Assembly: GCA_026936335.1 (NCBI GenBank) | Contig: JAPMXV010000043.1 | Location: forward strand, 434,001 to 498,000 | DNA from: Mantamonas sphyraenae | Lineage: Eukaryota > CRuMs > Mantamonadidae | Length of the DNA: 64,000 nt | Direction: 5' to 3' | Part shown: piece after piece, positions 33,463 through 45,929 of the stretch | How positions within the stretch are numbered: position 1 is the first letter of the stretch | Layout of the letters: the number at the start of each line of letters is the position of its first letter | Notes under the pieces: model-generated | Databases searched by the model: none | What the model saw: the letters and a program-made list of their open reading frames with translations, nothing else | Told to the model about the DNA's origin: nothing | Program-made: the position numbers and the translations under genes

Positions 33463-34917
33463 TCACCTTTCCTTCAGCAACAAAAACTCCATCTGCCTCT
33501 CAAATCGCTCCTCCACCTCCCTCCGCCTCTGTGCAATCTCTTCCATCTTTCGAGCATGCTCTGACCTGATCCTCCCCTGGATGCCCCGCCGATCTGCGTT
33601 CAGAGCATCCGACACGCGCTGTTCGTTCGCCTCCAGAACACGCACCTGCATCTGCATCTTCCTCCGCTGCCCATCCACGCCCACCAGCCCACCCACCAGC
33701 CCGCTCCGCTCCCACACGTCAAACAGTTTCGTGGCCGTCCTCGCGGGGCTCTTGACGTGCTGGTCGTCTGCAAGCAGTTCGTACGCGTCCTCAACACTCA
33801 CATCCTCCTCTTCGCTCAAGATCCAACTCTCCAACGGGCCTTGTTCCCCATCCTCAGCCCCGCTCACCTCTTCCCGTGCCTCTGCATCCACCACGTACGC
33901 ACACACCATCTCCTCCCTCCATCCACCATATCCGGGGAACAACATCGCTGTACAACGCTCCCACCGCACCCTGCTTGACGCCTTGCTCACAAACACGCCT
34001 CCCAGCAGCACACACAGCGTGTGATGGATTTTCTCATCCGTGCCGTTGCCCAGAAACACCTGCCTGTGCTTCCCGCCGCTCTTTGCCCACATCAGCCGCA
34101 CAATCCCATGTGTCCACACGCACACAAGCTTGTCCACCGCAAACGCACGCCCTCGCCGCCGCATGGTCGCCTCGTACGCAAACGCCGCGTACTTTTCCGC
34201 CGCACCCTCACGCAGCGTTTCCAGCTCCTTTTCGTCCGCCTTGCGACCTGCCATCTTTGCAAGGTGCATGCACACCGCGTAGCCAAACAGCAGACGCAGC
34301 ACTGCCAGTCCCACTTTGTCTTTGCACATTCGCACAAACCCGTCTCGCCCCTCCTCCTCGTCGCCCCACTGCATCTCTCCGTCCAGCACCTCTTCCACAA
34401 ACATGCTTTCCTCCCTTTCCCCCCACTCGTCCAGCGTGTGCCTCTCGTCCTCCACATCGACGCGCTCCACACGCGCCGACGCCTCCACCTCCCGCCGACG
34501 CAAGCCTCCCTTCCTCCGCCCGATCGCTAGCGCCCGCTCACGCGTTTCCTCCAGCAGCTGCATAAACGCTTCGTCCTCCATCAGCTTCACACGCGCCTCT
34601 GGCATCTCCGTCTCTTCCAGAAACGCGTCCAGCCGCTCCTCTCTTGCCTGCTCGCTCTCCACCACCTCGTCCTCCTCATCTTCCTCGCCCTCCTCCGCCT
34701 CTGCCTTTGCCTTCTCTCGCATCCTCTCCAAGCCATCCTCCACCTCGTCCGCGCTCAGCTCCCCAAACCTCACCCGGAACCCGAGCGCACCCGCCACATC
34801 CTCACTCCACTTGCTCGTCGACGCCGTCACACTCGACGACAACTCCGACACCAGGTCGTCATCCAGCACACGACCACCACCGCCACTGCCCCTACTCCCC
34901 GAATCCCAACTCATCAT
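33463..34917 (-). CDS. Unrecognised 484-aa charged, coiled-coil protein
   Basis: I cannot place this protein. It begins MMSWDSGSRGSGGGGRVLDD. Residues 55-110 are Glu-rich and predicted helical or coiled coil. The centre (about 195-330) looks globular, with hydrophobic helices (VGLAVLRLLFGYAVCMHLAK) and an aromatic stretch (VCVWTHGIVRLMWAKSGGKH). A second acidic segment follows (about 335-385). The last 80 residues form a basic coiled coil (RKMQMQVRVLEANEQ...). There is no signal peptide and no convincing TM segment. It sits 27 bp downstream of the ferlin stop on the same strand. A cytoskeletal or trafficking role would be only a guess. Confidence 0.7.
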   Translation of the reverse strand: MMSWDSGSRGSGGGGRVLDDDLVSELSSSVTASTSKWSEDVAGALGFRVRFGELSADEVEDGLERMREKAKAEAEEGEEDEEDEVVESEQAREERLDAFLEETEMPEARVKLMEDEAFMQLLEETRERALAIGRRKGGLRRREVEASARVERVDVEDERHTLDEWGEREESMFVEEVLDGEMQWGDEEEGRDGFVRMCKDKVGLAVLRLLFGYAVCMHLAKMAGRKADEKELETLREGAAEKYAAFAYEATMRRRGRAFAVDKLVCVWTHGIVRLMWAKSGGKHRQVFLGNGTDEKIHHTLCVLLGGVFVSKASSRVRWERCTAMLFPGYGGWREEMVCAYVVDAEAREEVSGAEDGEQGPLESWILSEEEDVSVEDAYELLADDQHVKSPARTATKLFDVWERSGLVGGLVGVDGQRRKMQMQVRVLEANEQRVSDALNADRRGIQGRIRSEHARKMEEIAQRRREVEERFERQMEFLLLKER

Positions 34918-34944
34918 CAGCGTTTTTGTTTGCTTTGGCTCCCG

Positions 34945-37900
34945 TCACGCTCCCGTCCCCTCCGTCGTGTTCCCCAAGCACACCACACTCCCGTTCACTG
35001 TCTTGTTCTTTGCACACGGGTCGGGAATCAGTTTTTCCACCTCCGGAACCACATACAGCCACACAAACAAGCCCAGTGCAATCAGCAGCACAGCCACTAT
35101 CGGCCACTTGTACTTGCCCAGCCACATCCCGATCCACTTGTCGATACGCCATGGCGGAAACGACCCTGGACGCTCAGGCTCAGGCAGGAATGGATACTGG
35201 TTCGGCTCCTTGCGCCCCTTCCCAGCAGGGCGGATCTTGGCCTCTTGCGCTGTCAACACCTCCATCTCCAGTTCCATCTCTCCTTGCACGCCCTCAAAGT
35301 TCGGGTGCGTCATGGGCACCCAGCATCGGTCCTTGATCTGCGACCGCTTCTTGCGGTGCGCCTTCTTGAAGAAGCCCTTCAGGTTCAGGTTGGCCTCCGC
35401 AATGGCGTCGTTTGGCCCCAGCGAATCCTTGTCCCACAGCTGCAGCTTCACACGCGGCACCTTCATCGGCAGGTCAAACTTGAACACACATCGCCAGTTG
35501 AACTGACCACTCCCGCGGCATCGCCAGTGCGTGTCCGTCTTTTGCAGATCGATCCCTTCCATTGCCGACGAACAAAACACATCGCTGCCATTCTTGTCCT
35601 TGAACACCACGTTGCGCGTCTGCCAAATCACCACACGCAGCTCGTACGGCTCCTTGGGCGGAGGCCGGATCGCCTTTTTCGGTGTCGTTGCCGCCTCTTC
35701 TGGCGACAGCAACTCCAGCCACATCAGCAGCTTGCCCTGCGGGTTCGACGATGCAGGCGACCACAACGTACGATACTCGTTCGGCTTGTTTTCCAGGTCG
35801 TGCCACTCCTGTGAAAACCAACGGTTCTCCAGGTCGATGAACGTCTCCCCAATGAGATCGTCTCCCAGCGGCACCATGTCGTAGTCGTACACCTGCACGT
35901 GCAGCTCGCTGGTGCCCGGGATCGTCGCCGGCAATTCGTAGCAAAAGAAAAACTCCGGGTTCAGCTCCTTTGCAATGTAGTGTGCCCGGTCGTTGATCTG
36001 GTTGGCCTTTTCCTTCCCATTGTTCATCCGGATGTACGGGTCCGACTTGCCATTCGGGTCCATCGGCACCAACTGGTACCCTTTCAGGATGTACGCACGG
36101 ATCACAAGCTCCGTCGGCTCAAACATGCGCTCCAGATCCGGCGCAGGTTCCGCCTTTCGCGCCTTGCTCTCCTCAATCACGCGGATCTGTCCCTTCCACT
36201 TGCCCACCTGACGCAGCCCATTCAACAGCGATCCCTTTTTGCCTCGAGTCACAGGGTACACGTCAAAAGGCAGCCTGCTCAGCATGTGCTCCAGTTCGTG
36301 AGGCGTGCTTTCGCGCTCCATCGCGTTGAACTTGCCTCCGTCGTCGTCCTCCGGCAGCTCGTCCAGCTCCTCGTCCAACCCGTCATTCACCTCTTCCATC
36401 CCCTCCAACACCTGCTCTTCCACATCTTCAATCGTGCGCTTCTCTCCGCGGTGCTCCCCAAACACGTCGCTCTCGGACACAAACTCCATCATCTCCCCAG
36501 CCACAACGTTCACCTCCTCATGATTCATCGGAATCCTGTCCTCCAGCTTGTCCAACTCCGCACGTGCGTCCTCGTCCTCCTCCGCCCCCGGGATTTCGTC
36601 CACAATCGGAGGAAGATCGCTCTCGGGCTTGCTCAGATCCAGCCAAGGCAGGTAATACTTCAGCGGCACGCTCACGGCACCCACCTGCACCACAGCAAGT
36701 CCACCAAACCGCCTGTCAAACACACGCACGTTCAGCGTCGGCGCAAACAGCGGATCCACAGGCAGGTCGCACATCAGCCGCTGAACCTGCAGGTGGTTCG
36801 GGTTCACCCCGTCCGGCGAGTGCGACGCGTTGGTGCGCAGCATCTGCACAGCGCGGTCGCCCAAGTCATACTCCATGAAGCAGTCCTGCAGCTCCATAAA
36901 CAGGTATGGCTGCATCTGCCGCAGACCCACCGTCGCAATCTCCAGCACGCACTTGCGCCGCTCGGGCTCCAGCGTCTCTGGCATCGGAAACTCGTCGATT
37001 TCATCGTGTGCAATCAGCTGGAACGACAACAGCGCTGCTCCTTCCTTGATGTCCGGCCGATCGATCCACAACGGGTACCAGCTCGGCTTCGCTGGCATCT
37101 CCTTCGAGATGCGCTCCACTGGGATTTCCGTACGACCAATCACCTCGTCTGCAAAAAAGTTGTCGTGGTCACGCACCTCCAGCATGATCTTTGGCGCGTA
37201 GCTCAGCTCCTCCGGCAGCTCGACGTCCATCACCACACTCTCGTACCACGCCGGGTACACCGTCTCCTCCTCCACGTGTGTCTGCGCCTGGTGATGGCCA
37301 CATCGCACACGCAGATACGGGTCCGAGAACCCGTTGCTGTCCGACGCTCGCAGCTCCCGTGCCTGGTAACAGTGCACGCGCAGCTGGTACTGCTTGAGCC
37401 GCGGCCGCTCCAGCTTGGTCCGCTCGGGAACCACGTCCGCAGGGCCCACACCCAAGTTGAACAGCAGGAAGCCAGGGATCTCGCCTGCCTTGTAGTTTGC
37501 AGACATCTTGTCTCCCACCAGAGAGTGCCACCTCGGGGTGTGCCGGGAAGCCCTTGACCTTGTCGTACTTGAACTGCAGGTAGCCCTCGCGCGAGCCTCC
37601 TGCCCCATAAATATTCAGCACCAAGTCCGGCAGTTGGTCCTTGTCCACGGGCATCACCACGTACGTGTCCTCAAACGCCTTGTAGTATTGGATGAACCCG
37701 CCGTTGCTCTTCACCGCGTCGCTCTTGATCACGTTTGGTCCCCACACAAGCTCCACCGTGTACTTGGTCATCAGACCCGTGTTGAACTCGGCTCCTTCGT
37801 ACAGGTCCAGCCGCACCACGTAGTCCATCGTCTCGGGCTCCTCAATCGCCTGGCAGCCTTTGACCCCGAGCTGCGGATTCTCGTCCTGCTGCGCCTCCAG

Positions 37901-39332
37901 CGCAAGCAGCACGCGGCCCATGTAGTGTGTCTTGTCCGGGTACGCCTTGGTGCCAATCTTTGAGATCTGGTCTCGGATCTTGCCCGGCGGCACTCCGTAT
38001 AGGTTCACCCACTTTGGGCCGATGTTGTCCAACTGCACGTCTGTAAACTTGAAGTACGCTGTCGCGATCAGGTCGTCTCCGCTCACCTTGTCCCAGTCCC
38101 ACATTTCAAACTCGATCACGTTGCTCATTGTCGGCGTCCACGCAGGCACGCGCAGTTCTTCAAAGTACGTCGGATCAAACTCCTTTTTCACAATGCTGCT
38201 CCGCTGCGACGAGCCACCAAACTTCACCTTGGCATACGGATCCACCTTGCCCATAAGATCCATTTTCGGCAGGTTTTCCGCACGGTACACAAACGCGCTC
38301 AGGGAATAGCCCGTCAGAGGCAGATCCGGCGGACGCAGCACAAGGCTCGCCAGATCTGCGTCCTCGTCGTCATCCTCGTCATCTTCGTCCCCATGCGAAG
38401 GCGGCTGGTCACCCGGTCCCAGTACAACCGCACTCATCTTCAGGAAGCCCTGGTCACCGTCGTAGTTTTCCGGATCCGTCAGCATCAGCCACTTCCTGTA
38501 CACCTCGTGATCGCGGCCGCCGTACACAAACGCTAGCTGCATTTGGTACATCCCTGTGTGCGTGCGTGTGCATTTTCACAGAGGCCCCACGCCGTCGCGT
38601 GGTGTCATTGTGCGCAGCCAAGCGGTGTCAGCCCAGCCCGCGTTCAATCGCCTGCCCTCTCCGCCTTTGCGCCCCCTCTTGCCACAGGTTCGCCTCACGT
38701 ACTGCGGCCCACACCCATCTCTCTCTCCATGCACTCTCTCCACATGCACCTCCTCCTCTGCCGTCCATGTGCGTCTGCGCCTGCAGCAGTCCCGAGACGC
38801 CGCCGCTTTTGCGCGACTCGGCTCCAGGATTTTCCCCTCTTGTCTGCTGCACGAGCACCACAGGCGCCGTGCGCATGCCCAGCACGCTCACACAACTTAC
38901 CAATGAGTGTGTTGCGCCGCAGAGTGTTGGCGTCGAAAACACTGATGAGCATGGTGGCATTGTTAAACTCCTGCGGGCTCATGCGCACGTCGAAGAACAG
39001 CAGCGTGTCCCACGTGCACTCCAGCGTCTTTTTCATGATCGGCGTGTTCTTCTTCTGCCCGTCGATCTCCACAAAGCACACGGGATCACTCATACCCCCC
39101 GACTCGCGTCCCTTCAGACCACGTGCCTCAATGATGTGCACGCGCACCTGATACTCGACGCGGTCGTCCTGAAAGACATCGTCCACGCCAGCGCCACACA
39201 CACACGCACACATCCTTTCCGTGTCAGCCCTCGTCACACACCTGTGCACACGCCTCCACGCCACCCCCCATCCACCCTCAGAACCACATCGCATTCCACC
39301 TCCCCTCTACTGCGCCTGCTTCCACCCACCAT
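34945..39332 (-). CDS. Ferlin: six C2 domains and a C-terminal TM anchor
   Basis: Tail-anchored ferlins act in Ca-triggered membrane fusion and repair. Proposed exons 39330..39332 (start codon only), 38901..39168, 37569..38553 and 34945..37531 give 1,280 aa. Introns are 161 and 347 nt plus a 37-nt gap at 37532..37568 (see findings). C2 domains begin near residues 5, 165, 455, 560, 825 and 1040; examples are VEYQVRVHIIEARGLKG, LSAFVYRAENLPKMDLMGKV and YELRVVIWQTRNVVFKDKNG. The block after the first C2, LTDPENYDGDQGFLKMSAVVLGPGD, is a close match to animal dysferlin/otoferlin. The TM helix is VAVLLIALGLFVWLYVV (about 1235), with a 30-residue lumenal tail. C2A and the DysF region of dysferlin are absent. 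Several C2 loops keep Asp pairs, so Ca binding is plausible. Confidence 0.9.
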
Positions 39333-39427
39333 GCTTGATGATTCGCTGCGTCTGCCTGCGGCCCTGCGCCCAAACTCTCCTGCACGTCCCAGTCCTTCTC
39401 AGCCTGTCCCGTCCCTCGACACTCTGC
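39333..39427. promoter_or_regulatory. Divergent intergenic region (ferlin / CINP-like)
   Basis: 95 bp between the proposed ferlin ATG (39332) and the CINP-like ATG (39428). It is GC-rich with alternating C and T on the plus strand. I see no TATA or CCAAT box. The call depends on the ferlin first exon being right. Confidence 0.3.
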
Positions 39428-40153
39428 ATGACCAGCGTCACCCCGGTGAAGCACACCCATACCGCGGGCCACCTGGTCCAGTATGCTCTTACTACCATCG
39501 AAAAATGGCCTGTGCTCTCCGACAAAGCCTTTCGCCACGCCCAGGACCTCGTCAACGCCATTCTTGAAGCGCAGTACCTCGATGGCGCCGGTCTTTCTTC
39601 CATTTCCAACGCCTTCCCACGTCTCAGCTCCCTCATGGACGACAAGCTTGCCCGTGGCCGCCTCAAGCACCTCTCCTCCCTTCGAGCTTCCCTCGCCAAA
39701 CACGTACGTCCCTCGCACCCCACCCTGGATCAAACGCACCATCTCTTTCCTACCACCACTCATACCGCCATCCCCACACTACCACAGCGCAACGTCCTCA
39801 AACACCTCCAACAGCAACAGGCGGAGCTTGCACTGTACATTGCCACGCAAGCCCCGGAGGTTGTTCACACGCCGCTGCCTCTGCACAGCATGAGTTTAAG
39901 CAACGTGCACACACACATCGACACGTTGGTGTACACGCTGCAACGCGATCTACTGCTCAAGAGCACCGTCGTGGACCTGCTCAGCGAAGCACACACAAAC
40001 CCACTTGCACACACCACACACACATTTACTGTCGCCCTCGCCGCCTGGCTTATGGCTCCTTATTGGAACACGGTCACTATCCACGCCCTAGGGGTCGTCC
40101 TCCGCACCTATGCAGACGAGGAGGAAAGCCAGCTCCACCAGCCCGACGCCTGA
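39428..40153 (+). CDS. CINP: CINP-like protein (CDK2-interacting protein family)
   Basis: Exons 39428..39703 and 39788..40153 (84-nt intron, donor GTACGT, acceptor ACCACAG, phase 0) give 213 aa, the same size as human CINP (212). The intron is a multiple of three, so retention would also be readable. In animals CINP links CDK2, CDC7 and ATR-ATRIP in replication and checkpoint control, and with AFG2 proteins also acts in ribosome assembly. The resemblance is in the C-terminal half: LVYTLQRDLLLKSTVVDLL, a Thr/His-containing linker, then TVALAAWLMAPYWNT, matching the family's YRKELLLKRTVA...YLSMWLHQPYV layout. The N-terminal half is helical. The last 46 bp overlap the PEX3 CDS on the opposite strand. 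Confidence 0.6.
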   Translation: MTSVTPVKHTHTAGHLVQYALTTIEKWPVLSDKAFRHAQDLVNAILEAQYLDGAGLSSISNAFPRLSSLMDDKLARGRLKHLSSLRASLAKHVRPSHPTLDQTHHLFPTTTHTAIPTLPQRNVLKHLQQQQAELALYIATQAPEVVHTPLPLHSMSLSNVHTHIDTLVYTLQRDLLLKSTVVDLLSEAHTNPLAHTTHTFTVALAAWLMAPYWNTVTIHALGVVLRTYADEEESQLHQPDA

Positions 40154-41691
40154 TGCGCCGCCTCCGCCTTTGCTGCTTCACGCTCCCCCACAAGGTCAAT
40201 GGGCGCCCTGTAGATAGACTCGAGCATCTGCTCCACCGCCTGCATGACGTACACGTGCTGAATAAACGCCTCTGTGCGCTGTGGTTCCAAAAGCCTTCCA
40301 AACTGCGCCTCCACCAGCGGCAGCAGCATTGGGACTTTGATGCTCCACTGCGGCCGATCCAGATCCAACTCGTCCACGGCATCGGTGCTCACCTCCGACG
40401 CCGACGCCGACGCCGACGACGAGCCCTGGCCTCTCTGCAGTTGCTTCGACACGTGGAACGACACACTTTCCTGCAGCTGCTCCTCCAACAGATGGTAGGC
40501 CACGTTGAGCACCGATTGGATGGTGTGTGCAAATGCCTCGCTGTCCACCACGTCTCTTGTCTCGTCGCACAGCCACGTCAGGCACTCCTGCTGCTCCGCG
40601 GCGTCACCGGCGTCCGATTCCAGCACCGCATTCTTTGTTGGCAACAGACACGCCAGCAGGTCCTTCGAGCCCGACTCTCCTTCGATGGCCTGTCTCAGCT
40701 GGCCCAAGAGCACAAAAATCTCGTTGTGCGATCGCACCACCCCGTTCAGCCGCAGTCCCTGCAGACCTGCGCGCACTCTCTCCTCCACGTATGCACACAG
40801 CGCCCGCATGCCCTCTCCGCTTGCCATATGTGTTACAAACCCGAGGTACAGTTCCTGCGTCGCCTGTGCGACGCTGTACGCCACCTGTGCCGGCTCCGCC
40901 TCCGCGTCCTGTCCCTCGCCGCCTGCTCCGCGGCCACGCACCAGGTCATTCACCTGGTACCGAGCCAGAATTGTCGTCCCCACCCTGTACATCACGTTGA
41001 ACAGCGCCACACTGTACATCCCACACAGGGGCCGGGCAAAGTCTGCAGGCCAGCTCACACACACAGAGCTCCACGTCAGCCGTCGCCGCCACACACGTCA
41101 CTCCTTCTCTCTTTCTGCCTCTCGCTCCAACACAACCTACGCAAACACCTCAAATCATCCCACGTTTCCATCTGCTTCTCCCGCACCATGCTCTTGATCT
41201 TGGCAAACTGCCCTCCGACGCGTCAGTGGGCCATCTCCGTCTCCTCCGTCCGTTCGTTGCCCGCGCATCACTCACCCTCGACTTTGCCTCTTCCACAGGC
41301 ACCAACTTGAGCACAGTGGCCTGTAGCCCAGGTACAAATCCGGCCAGCACAATGTGGTCCGAGTTCTCCATGACCCGCTCGAAATGCGCGGCCTTGCTGC
41401 GCCGCGAACAAGCACAACCAGTGTGAGCCACACACACACAACTCCAGAGAGAAGAGAAAGAGAGAGAGAGAGAAGGAGAGGAGAGGACGCGCCACACAAA
41501 AGGAAATCAACCCACAGATGTGCATCGTGCTGTTCAAGCATGTAGGTTCGCTGCCACTCTTCCAGCCGAGAACCAGACCACGTCCGCACAGCGTACGCAG
41601 ACCCTGCCACAACCACCACCAGAGCAATCTTGCCCTTGTGTCGCCATGCAAATCGCCCCACAGAGGCACTGCCATCCAACAGCCACTGCAT
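40108..41691 (-). CDS. PEX3: Peroxin 3, peroxisomal membrane biogenesis factor
   Basis: Four exons, 41516..41691, 41276..41396, 41149..41207 and 40108..41068, joined by introns of 119, 68 and 80 nt, give 438 aa. PEX3 anchors in the peroxisomal or ER membrane and docks PEX19 carrying membrane-protein cargo. The N-terminus has a basic stretch then a single TM helix (WRHKGKIALVVVVAGSAYAV). WDDLSSVCVSWPADFARPLC lines up with the conserved W-E-D-L region of human PEX3, and the late block ETRDVVDSEAFAHTIQSVLN matches its LNETRDMLESPDF segment. An insert of Ser/Ala (SSSASASASE) sits near the end. The summed exon length is in frame throughout. Start ATG 41691 is 53 bp from the divergent CABLES-like ATG. 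Confidence 0.9.
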
Positions 41692-41744
41692 GTGTCGCCT
41701 CCGGTCTCGATTTGCACCCGCGGGCGCAACACTGTCCCGCAGAA
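41692..41744. promoter_or_regulatory. Divergent intergenic region (PEX3 / CABLES-like)
   Basis: Only 53 bp separate the two start codons, among the shortest divergent gaps here. It is GC-rich with no recognisable TATA or CCAAT. Promoter elements probably extend into one or both coding regions. Confidence 0.35.
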
Positions 41745-43526
41745 ATGAGTTCCAAGGCAGCCGCCGTCTCATTCCTCTCCGGCCTCTCCGTGGGCGAGGC
41801 GGCCAAGGACAAAGACAAAGACTCAAGTAAGCCGAACAAGCCGGCTCGCGGTGGCAACAGAGGCGGTGGAGGCAAGAAGCGCAAGGGAAGCGGAAAGAAC
41901 GCAGCTGCAGCCACTTCCTCCTCGGCTGCGGCTGCGGCCGCCATAGGCTCGGGCGGCGGAAGCAAGCGCGCTTCCACAGACGCCAAACAAGCAAAGATGC
42001 CGTCGGCGCGGGACAATCGCTCCGTCGATGGCGTCACTGGCTCAAAGAAGGGCAAGAAAAAGGGGGGCCAGGGCAGGATGGGCCGAAGCAAACAACTCAA
42101 ACGCCGTACCAAAAAGGATGGCGCACACGGCAGCAGCGGGACACACAGCACAGACAGCCACGGCTCGGGGGTGGGCCATTCCCAAAAGGCCTCCTCCTTC
42201 CTGTTGGGCCTCAGCACAGACAGAGATGCCGCAGATACGGCCTCGTCTGCGTCGACGACTTCCCATCACCGCCTCAGCCATTCCCAATCCGCCTCCTCCA
42301 TCGATCCACGTAGGGACCACCAGCCTCCTTCCGCCTCCAATTCGGCTTCTGCCTCCGCTTCCGCAGGAGACACTGCGCCCTCCACACAGCATGGCTTGGG
42401 CTCCGCTGAGAGTTCCGCCGCTCTGCAACCACGCACACCCACCAGCTCGGCCAACAAACCCGCCCCTCTCGGCCACGCCCACAGTGTCGATGTCCTCGCC
42501 ATCGAAGATTCGTTCGGCAACAGCAGGCCGGGCACCCCGACCATGTCCAGCTCATCGGCTGCCAAGGTCATCAGCTTCCACGCTCCCCTGGAACAGACCG
42601 ACTACGAGAATCCACACATTGTGCGCCAGGTCCGCCAATCCCGCACCGTCCTCACCGCCTCCTTCACAGGCCCGCCCGTGGCCATGTTCAGTGTCATCCC
42701 ATACCGCAAGCAGGCCGACTCGACAAACATGCGCTACGTCGTCGATATGCACGGCCGTCCACACCTCGTCACCGACAACGAACTACCCTGGCTCGACCGA
42801 GCCAACGAGATTTCCTACCGCGACCTGTTGCGACCCGATGACAACCGCTTCGAAGTGGCCGCCGACCATGGACCCGGTGCAAAGGGCACAGGCACAGGAG
42901 GCGACGCAGGCAGCGCAAGCAACATCATCCAGTATAACCCGTTCTTTCTGGACGACCCGGAGATGGTCACCGGCAACAAACGCACCGTCATGAATCTTGA
43001 CGGATGGTTTGTGTCCATTGTGCCCTACGTCACCCCCGACGACCTCAAGGCTGAGCTCAACGAACAATTCTCCCTCAAGCACCCCTGGGTCCACCCAGAC
43101 ATCACCCTGTCCAGGTTACGACACGAGAAAAAGGTCCTCCTCGACGTCGTCGTCCAGTACGACATCGATCTCACCACCCTTGCCATCGCCTTTGTCTACC
43201 TCGAAAAGATGATCTACCGAGGCGTCATCAACAGCGTCAACTTTGAGCTCATTGCCGCCACCTGCCTCACCCTCGCCCTCAAGTTCTGCGACCTCAAAGC
43301 CCTCGACCCCAAATTTGTGTACAGTGTCCTCGAGTCGCTGGGCAACGTCACGCCCAAGCAGGTCTTCCGCTCCGAGTGGGCCGTGTTTACCCAGCTCCGC
43401 TTCACCCTCCATATCCCTTCCCGCGAATATCTGCCCCACCTCAAACGTGTCCTACGTGCCCTCGACATGGGTGGCGTCCAGGAGTACCTGCGCGGCTGTG
43501 TGGACTTGGATCGCGATGAAAACTGA
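41745..43526 (+). CDS. CABLES: CABLES-like cyclin-fold protein
   Basis: 593 aa, single exon, ATG 41745. In animals CABLES1/2 link CDKs (CDK2, CDK3, CDK5) to ABL/WEE1 and regulate the cell cycle. The first 270 residues are low complexity (Lys/Arg/Gly, then Ser/Ala/His). The family region starts near 280, with VAMFSVIPYRKQADSTNMRY, then YNPFFLDDPEMVTGNKRTVM and VPYVTPDDLKAELNEQFSLK. The C-terminal cyclin box includes LTTLAIAFVYLEKMIYRGVI, LIAATCLTLALKFCDL and WAVFTQLRFTLHIPSREYLP. Order and spacing match animal CABLES (FLDDPRL, YVRPSDLKKDMNE, TVAMAFVYFEKL, FALHLPEHEVMPH). No tyrosine-kinase substrate motif can be judged. Function in a protist is inferred only by homology. Confidence 0.9.
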   Translation: MSSKAAAVSFLSGLSVGEAAKDKDKDSSKPNKPARGGNRGGGGKKRKGSGKNAAAATSSSAAAAAAIGSGGGSKRASTDAKQAKMPSARDNRSVDGVTGSKKGKKKGGQGRMGRSKQLKRRTKKDGAHGSSGTHSTDSHGSGVGHSQKASSFLLGLSTDRDAADTASSASTTSHHRLSHSQSASSIDPRRDHQPPSASNSASASASAGDTAPSTQHGLGSAESSAALQPRTPTSSANKPAPLGHAHSVDVLAIEDSFGNSRPGTPTMSSSSAAKVISFHAPLEQTDYENPHIVRQVRQSRTVLTASFTGPPVAMFSVIPYRKQADSTNMRYVVDMHGRPHLVTDNELPWLDRANEISYRDLLRPDDNRFEVAADHGPGAKGTGTGGDAGSASNIIQYNPFFLDDPEMVTGNKRTVMNLDGWFVSIVPYVTPDDLKAELNEQFSLKHPWVHPDITLSRLRHEKKVLLDVVVQYDIDLTTLAIAFVYLEKMIYRGVINSVNFELIAATCLTLALKFCDLKALDPKFVYSVLESLGNVTPKQVFRSEWAVFTQLRFTLHIPSREYLPHLKRVLRALDMGGVQEYLRGCVDLDRDEN

Positions 43527-43573
43527 ATGGGCGTTTTTTCTTCATCCTCTCCCCCTCTCACTTGCTCACTCGC

Positions 43574-45926
<2,353 letters not shown>

Positions 45927-45929
45927 TCA

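Noticed and set aside
35899-37557. 552-codon plus-strand open frame
   Set aside because: Antisense of ferlin C2 domains; no independent support.
39704-39787. Coding use of the CINP-like 84-bp segment
   Set aside because: It is in frame, but GTACGT and ACCACAG borders and poor fit to the family at that point favour an intron.
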